From the NCBI GenBank assembly GCA_020628975.1, contig JAHDEF010000083.1, forward strand, positions 1 to 7,150: a stretch of 7,150 nt of DNA, written 5' to 3'. Positions 1 through 4,623 of the stretch are shown here, piece by piece. The notes beneath the pieces were generated by a model. It did no database searches and was not told the DNA's origin. It worked only from the letters and a program-made list of their open reading frames with translations. Made by a program: the position numbers and the translations under genes. This DNA is from Aquimarina sp. GTDB taxonomy: Bacteria > Bacteroidota > Bacteroidia > Flavobacteriales > Flavobacteriaceae. Position 1 is the first letter of the stretch, and every line of letters starts with the position of its first letter.

Positions 1-137
1 CGATGGGCCTGTCAGCCTAATAGAAGGGAGGGGAAGTTAAGGGGATTATTGATACTCATATTAAAGATTTTTCTGAAGATGAAAAAGAAAAGATTTATGG
101 GAAGAATGCGGTAGAGTTTTACAGTTTAGGAATGTGA
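1..137 (+). pseudogene. C-terminal fragment of an amidohydrolase, probable L-fucono-lactonase, with an apparent frameshift
   Basis: Reading in the frame that ends at TGA 135-137 gives a tail ending KIYGKNAVEFYSLGM. This is the usual C-terminus of amidohydrolase-2 family lactonases (typically GGNAxxFY). In that frame there are stops at 18-20 and 21-23. The frame starting at base 2 instead reads DGPVSLIEG, which resembles the family's DWPVxLLAG motif with the Trp codon changed to Gly. The two readings join only if the frame changes around bases 26-33, in a G/A-rich stretch. Members of this family hydrolyse L-fucono-1,5-lactone to L-fuconate, which fits the fucose genes downstream. The gene is cut by the window start, so the metal-binding histidines are not visible. 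The break may be a real pseudogene or a base-call error; the sequence alone cannot say. The family call is fairly secure for the last 30 residues, but the lactonase specificity is inferred from neighbours. Confidence 0.6.
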
Positions 138-166
138 GATGTGAGATGTGAGATGTGAGATGTGAG
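132..166. repeat. Perfect heptamer tandem repeat, ATGTGAG x5
   Basis: Five exact head-to-tail copies of ATGTGAG occur here. The first copy contains the ATG-TGA that ends the amidohydrolase frame, so the array begins exactly on the stop codon. An array of this kind can vary in copy number by slippage. A purine-rich stretch (about 167-216) follows directly. Confidence 0.95.
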
Positions 167-272
167 AATCAGAGGAAAGGAAAATAGAGAATAGAAAAGA
201 GAAAAGAGAGAAGAGACTCTTTGATTTGATCTAAAAATATATATTAATATTAGTGATACTATATGAAGTTTT

Positions 273-301
273 GTCATTCCTTGCTTGACAAGGAATCTCA
301 T
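273..301 (+). repeat. REP-like 29-bp hairpin element, copy 1
   Basis: The element consists of a GTCA head, a perfect 7-bp stem (TTCCTTG with CAAGGAA), a CTTGA loop and a TCTCAT tail. It has the same length and plan as the elements at 323-351 (opposite strand) and 3129-3157, which differ in stem sequence. There is no T-run after the stem, so it is a poor intrinsic terminator. Short palindromes with a fixed flank resemble REP sequences mobilised by RAYT (TnpA-REP) transposases; no such transposase is in the window. Confidence 0.8.
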
Positions 302-322
302 CCTGTTGGTTTTATATCCTTA

Positions 323-351
323 ATGAGATCCTGAAACAAGTTCAGGATGAC
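323..351 (-). repeat. REP-like 29-bp hairpin element, copy 2, inverted
   Basis: Read on the minus strand, this is a GTCA head, a perfect 7-bp stem (TCCTGAA with TTCAGGA), a CTTGT loop and a TCTCAT tail. It faces copy 1 with 21 bp between them, so the pair forms a larger inverted repeat with the GTCA heads outward and the TCTCAT tails inward. Pairs of inverted REPs are known in other bacteria as BIME-type units; that comparison is an inference here. Confidence 0.8.
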
Positions 352-403
352 GCATTCCTATTATTATTTATAGATAAGACAACAGATAATTAAAAAAATA
401 AAA

Positions 404-438
404 AGTCGATAGCTGGTAGCTTGTAGCTAGTAGCATCG
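404..438. repeat. Degenerate heptamer tract (AGCTNGT) before the SDR start
   Basis: Five 7-bp units run in register: AGTCGAT, AGCTGGT, AGCTTGT, AGCTAGT and AGCATCG. The ends also pair: TCGAT (406-410) with ATCGA (435-439), and GCT (412-414) with AGC (432-434) around one bulged A. The tract could therefore fold into a hairpin ending 18 bp before the ATG at 458, within the likely leader of the SDR mRNA. Confidence 0.75.
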
Positions 439-457
439 AGGCAATAGCCGAGATACA

Positions 458-1249
458 ATGGATTTAAAACTAAAAGATAAAGTAGTAGTAGTAACAGGAG
501 CAGCAGGAATTAAAGGAAGTATTGGCGAAACTATCGTTCAAGCTTTAGCTAATGAAGGTGCAATTCCTGTAATTGTAGATCGTAATGCTCGTGGGTTTGA
601 ATATGCTGAGGCTTTACAACAAAAAGGAATCAACTCGATTTTTGTTCAGACAGACCTTTCTAAAGTTGATCAAATAGAAGCTGCCGCTAAAGTAATTAAC
701 GATACCTACGGAAAAGTAGATGTGCTCATTAATAACGTAGGCGTTAACGACGGGGCAGGTTTAGATAGCTCTATGGAAGAATTCATTAATTCTATCCGAT
801 TAAACATGGTAAGCTTCTTTGCAATGACAAAATACTTACTTCCGTTGCTAAAAAATTCTAAAGGGAATATATTAAATATTGCCTCTAAAGTAGCCTTAAC
901 AGGTCAAGGAGGAACTTCAGGTTACGCAGCGGCTAAAGGAGGGGTTTTAGGCTTAACAAGAGAATGGGCGGTAGATCTTATTAAATATGGAATTCGTTCT
1001 AACGCTATTGTTATTGCTGAAAGTTGGACACCAGCTTATAAAAACTGGATAGATACTTTAGAAAATGGAGAAGAGAAACTAAAATCAATAGTGAAGAAGA
1101 TTCCTTTAGAAAATAGAATGACTACTCCAGAAGAGGTGGCTAATCAATGTTTATTTACCATTTCAGAGGTATCATCTCATACCACAGGTCAGTTTATTAC
1201 TGTAGATGGTGGATATGTCCATTTAGACCGAGCTTTACTTACAGAATAA
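458..1249 (+). CDS. SDR-family oxidoreductase, probable L-fucose dehydrogenase
   Basis: This 263-residue classical short-chain dehydrogenase has a Rossmann dinucleotide fold. The nucleotide-binding motif is TGAAGIKGSIG at residues 13-23, a few residues longer than the usual TGxxxGxG. D41 at the end of the second strand favours NAD over NADP. NNVG (92-95) replaces the usual NNAG. The catalytic set is complete: N116, S143, Y156 and K160 (YAAAK). After the active site the usual PG is replaced by AE (NAIVIAESWTP), and the protein ends in GGYVHLDRALL. From memory, both traits occur in the SDR proteins annotated as L-fucose dehydrogenase in non-phosphorylating fucose pathways, which oxidise L-fucose to L-fucono-1,5-lactone. 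The lactonase fragment upstream and FucP 44 bp downstream support this. The main alternative is 2-keto-3-deoxy-L-fuconate dehydrogenase, an SDR of the same pathway. The family is certain; the substrate is probable. The start at 458 places the first beta strand at the usual distance; no Shine-Dalgarno is seen. Confidence 0.9.
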   Translation: MDLKLKDKVVVVTGAAGIKGSIGETIVQALANEGAIPVIVDRNARGFEYAEALQQKGINSIFVQTDLSKVDQIEAAAKVINDTYGKVDVLINNVGVNDGAGLDSSMEEFINSIRLNMVSFFAMTKYLLPLLKNSKGNILNIASKVALTGQGGTSGYAAAKGGVLGLTREWAVDLIKYGIRSNAIVIAESWTPAYKNWIDTLENGEEKLKSIVKKIPLENRMTTPEEVANQCLFTISEVSSHTTGQFITVDGGYVHLDRALLTE

Positions 1250-1293
1250 ATATATCTTTAAGCCAACTACTAACAAAAACAGATCAAACAACT

Positions 1294-2616
1294 ATGTCTT
1301 CAAAAACTCCTGTAGTCAGTAAACAATTACTTTTTCCATTCATAATCATTACTTCCCTTTTTGCTTTATGGGGAATAGCTAATGATTTAACCAATCCAAT
1401 GGTAAGTGCGTTTAAGAAAGTAATGCCCGAATTGACAAATACACAAGCTTCGTTAGTTCAATTTGCTTTTTATTTTGGGTATTTCGTGATGGCTTTACCA
1501 GCAGCCTTATTTATTAGAAAATATAGTTACAAGTCAGGAATCATTGTCGGATTAATACTATATGCTATTGGTGCTTTATTGTTTTATCCAGCGGCAAAGT
1601 TTGAAACCTACAGTTTCTTTTTAATTTCATTGTATATCATTACTAGTGGTTTGGCATTTTTAGAAACGACTTCAAATCCATTGATCTTATCCTTAGGAGA
1701 TCAGGAGACAGCAACACAGCGATTAAATTTAGCTCAAGCCTTTAACCCTATTGGTTCACTGATAGGAATGGTAGTCGCTCAGCAAATCGTTTTAGGAGCA
1801 CTTCGATCAGATGATTTTACAAAAGAAGCTTATGATGCCTTACCAGTTCTCGAGCAAGCTGCAGTGCGTTCCAATGATTTAGGAATTATAAGCTTACCAT
1901 ACATTGGCTTAGGAATTTTAGTATTGGTGATTATGACAATCATCATTTTTACTAAGATGCCAAAAACAGCAAAAGAAGATAAGATTAGTTTATCAGAGGC
2001 ATTCAGTAAATTAAGTAAGAATAGGAATTATATTTTAGGAGTAGTAGCGCAAGCTTTTTATGTTGGTGCACAAATCATGTGTTGGACGTATATTTTTCAA
2101 TATGTAGACTACTTAAACGAAAGTTTAGACAACTCAGCTAAATTAACTGCAACACACTTTAATATCGCTGCAATGATTTCCTTTTTAACGGGAAGATGGA
2201 TAGGTACGGGACTTATGAGAAAAAATTCTCCCTCAAAAATGCTAATGATTTTTGGGATATTAGGAGTACTTTGTTGTTTAGGAGCTATTTTGCTACCAGG
2301 AATGATAGGCTTGATTTCTTTAGTAGCGATATCAATTTTCATGTCGATAATGTTCCCAACAATTTACGGGATTGCATTAAAAGATATGGGAGATGAAGCT
2401 AAGATTGGTTCTGCAGGTTTAGTAATGGCTATTGTAGGAGGAGCTTTAATGCCAGTATTACAAGGAGGAATGCTAGATTGGGGAGGAAGTGGATTCGGAG
2501 ACCTAAAGATCCTAGGATTTATTCCAGAAGTAAAATTCTCGTTTATTTTACCGTTAATCTGCTTGGCTGTAGTCGCTATTTATGGATATATTACTTCAAA
2601 AGATTCGGAGGAATAA
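1294..2616 (+). CDS. fucP: FucP-type L-fucose:proton symporter (MFS)
   Basis: This 440-residue inner-membrane transporter of the FHS/FucP branch of the major facilitator superfamily is close to the 438 residues of E. coli FucP. It is hydrophobic throughout, with about twelve membrane segments and a cytoplasmic-type loop near residues 225-250 (KMPKTAKEDK). Family signatures are FALWGIAN (23-30), LETTSNPL (123-130) and RLNLAQAFNPIG (143-154). By recalled alignment to E. coli FucP, E124 matches E135, and Q148 and N151 match the sugar-site Q159 and N162. N34 falls where FucP has D46, an acidic residue implicated in proton coupling. The frame is open back to 1147, but that stretch overlaps the SDR gene and does not look like a transporter N-terminus, so the ATG at 1294 is chosen; it has an A-rich leader and no Shine-Dalgarno. 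It lies 44 bp after the SDR stop, suggesting a shared transcript. L-fucose is the likely substrate from context; other 6-deoxy or hexose substrates occur in this branch. Confidence 0.88.
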   Translation: MSSKTPVVSKQLLFPFIIITSLFALWGIANDLTNPMVSAFKKVMPELTNTQASLVQFAFYFGYFVMALPAALFIRKYSYKSGIIVGLILYAIGALLFYPAAKFETYSFFLISLYIITSGLAFLETTSNPLILSLGDQETATQRLNLAQAFNPIGSLIGMVVAQQIVLGALRSDDFTKEAYDALPVLEQAAVRSNDLGIISLPYIGLGILVLVIMTIIIFTKMPKTAKEDKISLSEAFSKLSKNRNYILGVVAQAFYVGAQIMCWTYIFQYVDYLNESLDNSAKLTATHFNIAAMISFLTGRWIGTGLMRKNSPSKMLMIFGILGVLCCLGAILLPGMIGLISLVAISIFMSIMFPTIYGIALKDMGDEAKIGSAGLVMAIVGGALMPVLQGGMLDWGGSGFGDLKILGFIPEVKFSFILPLICLAVVAIYGYITSKDSEE

Positions 2617-2633
2617 TTTTTATATGGACTAAA

Positions 2634-2723
2634 GAATAACAGAATTTTGAATAGAAGAAGCTCTTTTCAGAAATTGCGGAGTGAATATATTCTAACTTCT
2701 ATTATTCTAAATTCTTGTTATTC
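2634..2723. repeat. Long imperfect inverted repeat between fucP and the mutarotase gene
   Basis: The left arm (2634-2657, GAATAACAGAATTTTGAATA then GAAG) pairs with the right arm (2696-2723) when two small gaps are allowed: the reverse complement of the right arm reads GAATAACAAGAATTTAGAAT, then AATAGAAG. The ends (GAATAACA and GAAG) match exactly. The 38-bp interior contains a perfect GAATATATTC palindrome (2683-2692). There is no T-tract after it. The right side also repeats with a period near 15 bp (ATTCTAA at 2689 and 2704, ATTCCTAA at 2720). It may act as a transcript-end stem or an mRNA stabiliser, or be a decayed mobile palindrome; the role is unknown. Confidence 0.6.
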
Positions 2724-2749
2724 CTAACAAGGATAAAAATCAAATAAAA

Positions 2750-3088
2750 ATGAAAAGATACTGCCTTACTTGTGATCTTAAAGATGATCCAAAACTTATA
2801 GAAGAATATAAAGAATATCACGCAGCAGGAAACGCATGGCCAGAAATCACAGCAAGCATTAAAGATGCAGGGATTACAGATATGCAGATCTATCTTTCAG
2901 GAAACCGCATGTTTATGATCATGGAATGTGATGATACCTTTGATCCTAATAAAAAGGCCGAAATGGATGCCAATAACCCTAAAGTTCAAGAATGGGAGCA
3001 GTTGATGTGGAAATATCAACAAGGTCTACCTTGGGCCAAAGACGGAGAGAAATGGATCGAGATGGAAAAGGTGTTTCAGCTAGAATAG
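2750..3088 (+). CDS. L-rhamnose mutarotase-family protein, probable L-fucose mutarotase
   Basis: This 112-residue cytoplasmic protein of the RhaM (DUF718) family has a small dimeric alpha/beta ferredoxin-like fold that interconverts the alpha and beta anomers of 6-deoxy sugars. E. coli RhaM has 104 residues. The N-terminal strand (KRYCLTCDL) is followed by the helix EEYKEYH and the motif AWPEI (29-33). Y20 and H24 occupy the places of the RhaM tyrosine and catalytic histidine. The central strand pair QIYLSGNRMFMIMEC (46-60) and the C-terminal EMEKVFQLE match the family plan. The longer insert AAGNA before WPE differs from E. coli RhaM (NPI). In this context, 133 bp after fucP and downstream of a fucose dehydrogenase, L-fucose is a more likely substrate than L-rhamnose, since no rhamnose genes are in view. 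The family is secure; the substrate is inferred. No Shine-Dalgarno is present; the leader before the ATG is A-rich. Confidence 0.85.
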   Translation: MKRYCLTCDLKDDPKLIEEYKEYHAAGNAWPEITASIKDAGITDMQIYLSGNRMFMIMECDDTFDPNKKAEMDANNPKVQEWEQLMWKYQQGLPWAKDGEKWIEMEKVFQLE

Positions 3089-3092
3089 AAGC

Positions 3093-3113
3093 AAGTATTA
3101 AGTATAAAGTTTT
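3093..3113. repeat. Heptamer tract AAGTATT / AAGTATA / AAGTTTT
   Basis: Three 7-bp units in register begin 5 bp after the mutarotase stop. The tract is inverted relative to the one at 3240-3267: AAGTATTAAG (3093-3102) is the exact complement of CTTAATACTT (3240-3249), and AGTATAAAGT (3101-3110) of ACTTTATACT (3246-3255). The two tracts bracket the REP-like hairpin at 3129-3157. Confidence 0.65.
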
Positions 3114-3128
3114 TCAATAAAGTTACTT

Positions 3129-3157
3129 GTCATTCTGTGCTTGACGCAGAATCTCAT
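3129..3157 (+). repeat. REP-like 29-bp hairpin element, copy 3
   Basis: This copy has the same plan as those at 273-301 and 323-351: a GTCA head, a 7-bp stem (TTCTGTG with CGCAGAA, one G-T wobble), a CTTGA loop and a TCTCAT tail. Stem bases differ from the other copies while pairing is kept. Near-identical 12-mers flank it, TTCAATAAAGTT (3113-3124) and TTCAATAAGGTT (3175-3186), which could be chance in AT-rich DNA. It lies in the gap after the mutarotase gene and has no T-run. Confidence 0.8.
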
Positions 3158-3168
3158 TAACAGAATAC

Positions 3169-3199
3169 TTGAACTTCAATAAGGTTTTTCATTAATTTG
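3169..3199 (+). promoter_or_regulatory. Candidate Bacteroidota-type promoter for the CLC gene
   Basis: TTG (3169-3171) is followed after 20 bp by TTAATTTG (3192-3199), which matches the TAnnTTTG -7 consensus at all but one fixed position. The spacing fits the known range for flavobacterial promoters. Transcription would begin near 3205, leaving a leader of roughly 65-70 nt before the ATG at 3273. The match is plausible but not strong. Confidence 0.35.
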
Positions 3200-3239
3200 C
3201 ATCACTATTTAAAGAAACACAATTAAGTACTTGGTAAGT

Positions 3240-3267
3240 CTTAATACTTTATACTAACTACTAAAAA
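3240..3267. repeat. Heptamer tract CTTAATA / CTTTATA / CTAACTA / CTAAAAA
   Basis: Four 7-bp units in register end 5 bp before the ATG of the CLC gene. The first two units are the complement of those at 3093-3113. The tract would lie in the mRNA leader, so a copy-number change would alter leader length next to the start codon. Confidence 0.65.
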
Positions 3268-3272
3268 ACTAA

Positions 3273-4523
3273 ATGAAAAACCTCCATCTACCCGCTTTCA
3301 TCACCTTTTTATTAAAATGGTTAGTAATTTCTTTAGTAGTAGGGGTTGCTGTAGGTGCGGCATCTGCTTTTTTCTTGATTAGTTTGAAGTGGTGTACGGA
3401 TTATCGACAAGCCAATACCATTATCATTTGGGCATTGCCCGTAGCTGGTTTTCTAATAGGAGTTATGTATCATTATTGGGGAAAGAGTGTTGTTCGTGGG
3501 AATAATCAATTGTTAGACGAATATCATAATCCAGAAAAGGTAATTCCTTTTAAAATGGCCCCATGGGTACTTATAGGTACTTTAGGAACACACCTTTTTG
3601 GCGGTTCAGCAGGGCGAGAAGGAACAGCAGTTCAAATAGGAGGAGCCATTGCAGATCAGTTATCTCGATTCGTGAAAATAGATTCTCTAGATCGCAAGAT
3701 ATTATTGACAATGGGTATTAGTGCTGGTTTTGCAGCCGTTTTTGGAACTCCTTTAGCAGGAGCGGTGTTTGCCTTAGAAGTATTGATTATTGGTAGAGCT
3801 AGGTACGAAGCCATAGTTCCGAGTATTTTAGTGGCTGTTATTGCTGACGTCGCTTGCCAGTTTTTTGGAGGTACACATACACACTATGTTGTAGAACAAG
3901 TTCCAAAAATGAATTTGCAGAATGTAGGTTGGATCATTTTAGCAAGTATACTCTTTGGTCTGGTAGCTCGATTGTTTTCATATGGTAATCATTTCTGGGG
4001 TGGACTCTTTAAGAAAATTAAATACCCTCCGTTACGTCCAGTTATTGGAGGACTCGTATTAGCTGTGGTTTTTTATATTATTGGAACAAGATATGCGGGA
4101 TTAGGAGTTCCTTACATTGTTGAAGCATTTGAACATCAAATTCCCAAACAAGATTTTATTCTAAAATTACTCTTTACCACATTTACCTTAGGTGCTGGTT
4201 TTAAAGGAGGAGAAGTAACCCCATTATTCTTCATTGGGGCAACCTTAGGCAATGCCTTGGTTTGGTTTATTCCCCTGCCAATCGATGTGTTAGCTGCTAT
4301 GGGATTTGTAGCCGTATTTGCAGGAGCTACCAATACACCAATAGCATGTACGCTTATGGGTATTGAATTATTTGGTAGTGACGTAGCCCAATATGTTGCC
4401 ATTGCTTGTTTTATTGCTTATTTATTTTCAGGACATTCGAGTATTTATAGTTCGCAAATGATAGGTGGTATTAAGCACCCTATACTTTCCAAACAAAAAG
4501 GTTCATTTTTAAAAGATGTCTAG
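3273..4523 (+). CDS. CLC-family antiporter, probable CLC-F fluoride/proton type
   Basis: This 416-residue inner-membrane CLC transporter core has no cytoplasmic CBS domains. The filter segments are present but not of the chloride type: GREGT (114-118) carries the gating glutamate E116 with Thr in place of the Pro of GREGP; the GSGIP serine loop is replaced by RGNNQLLDEYH (75-85); and the third segment is GAGFKGGEVTP (307-317). The tyrosine near the C-terminus is Y392. Compared from memory with the Enterococcus casseliflavus CLC-F (E118, M79, E318, T320, Y396), the equivalents are E116, N77, E314, T316 and Y392, with consistent offsets of 2 and 4. These traits define the fluoride-exporting branch, which expels F- in exchange for H+. 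Generic annotation would call it a voltage-gated chloride channel. I saw no crcB-type fluoride riboswitch in the 184-bp leader. It has no clear metabolic link to the sugar genes on either side. CLC membership is certain; fluoride specificity is likely but untested. Confidence 0.88.
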   Translation: MKNLHLPAFITFLLKWLVISLVVGVAVGAASAFFLISLKWCTDYRQANTIIIWALPVAGFLIGVMYHYWGKSVVRGNNQLLDEYHNPEKVIPFKMAPWVLIGTLGTHLFGGSAGREGTAVQIGGAIADQLSRFVKIDSLDRKILLTMGISAGFAAVFGTPLAGAVFALEVLIIGRARYEAIVPSILVAVIADVACQFFGGTHTHYVVEQVPKMNLQNVGWIILASILFGLVARLFSYGNHFWGGLFKKIKYPPLRPVIGGLVLAVVFYIIGTRYAGLGVPYIVEAFEHQIPKQDFILKLLFTTFTLGAGFKGGEVTPLFFIGATLGNALVWFIPLPIDVLAAMGFVAVFAGATNTPIACTLMGIELFGSDVAQYVAIACFIAYLFSGHSSIYSSQMIGGIKHPILSKQKGSFLKDV

Positions 4524-4580
4524 ATATCAATATTTGGCGTGATTACTATATTTTTTAACTGATTTATAATACAATTAAAC

Positions 4581-4593
4581 ACACGTTGCGTGT
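4581..4593. promoter_or_regulatory. Candidate operator: ACACG-TTG-CGTGT inverted repeat
   Basis: Perfect 5-bp half-sites, ACACG (4581-4585) and CGTGT (4589-4593), surround TTG. The right half shares one base with the TAAATTTG -7 box and the repeat lies 31 bp before the kinase start. A repressor bound here would block the promoter. The repeat is short, so chance is possible. Confidence 0.35.
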
Positions 4594-4600
4594 AAATTTG
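4593..4600 (+). promoter_or_regulatory. Perfect TAnnTTTG -7 box upstream of the kinase gene
   Basis: TAAATTTG matches the Bacteroidota -7 consensus at every fixed position. I did not find a TTG element about 19-21 bp upstream, so the promoter would be incomplete or activator-dependent. Transcription would begin near 4606, giving a leader of only about 15-20 nt before the TTG start at 4624. Confidence 0.45.
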
Positions 4601-4623
4601 CAATAAACCACTAATTTACGCTC

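Larger units (their letters stand above)
138..457. other. 320-bp intergenic region without a gene
   Basis: No credible coding frame is present on either strand; the only sizeable open frame (minus strand, about 119-301) is a translation of the heptamer array and the purine tract. In order the gap holds the ATGTGAG array, a purine-rich tract, an AT-rich stretch near 231-260, two inverted REP-like hairpins (273-351), an AT-rich stretch (352-403) and a second, degenerate heptamer tract (404-438) just before the SDR start. I found no convincing TTG/TAnnTTTG promoter pair for the SDR gene here. Confidence 0.8.

Noticed and set aside
132..166. CRISPR array
   Set aside because: The units are 7 bp, directly adjacent and without spacers; this is a simple tandem repeat.
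216..230. Promoter box near TTGATTTG upstream of the SDR
   Set aside because: It misses a fixed base of TAnnTTTG, lies over 200 bp from the start codon and has no suitable TTG upstream in the purine tract.
119..301. Minus-strand open frame of 60 codons
   Set aside because: It translates the ATGTGAG array and purine tract into a low-complexity peptide (repeats of LTSHIS) and overlaps a REP-like hairpin; no gene-like features.
1147..1293. Upstream extension of the FucP frame
   Set aside because: It overlaps the end of the SDR gene in another frame, is rich in Trp, Tyr and Arg, and lacks similarity to transporter N-termini; the ATG at 1294 fits FucP length.
2109..2396. Open frames on both strands inside fucP
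   Set aside because: Both lie wholly within the strongly supported transporter and show no recognisable protein features.
3129..3157. Intrinsic terminator after the mutarotase gene
   Set aside because: The stem is only 7 bp, has a wobble pair and no following T-run; identical architecture elsewhere in non-terminal positions argues for a repeat element.
3089..3272. Fluoride (crcB-type) riboswitch before the CLC-F gene
   Set aside because: I looked for the conserved GGNGAUGG-like start and CUGAUG-CUCCU-like end and saw neither; the region is taken up by heptamer tracts and a REP-like hairpin.
4136..4402. Minus-strand open frame inside the CLC gene
   Set aside because: Shadow of the CLC coding sequence, with no independent support.
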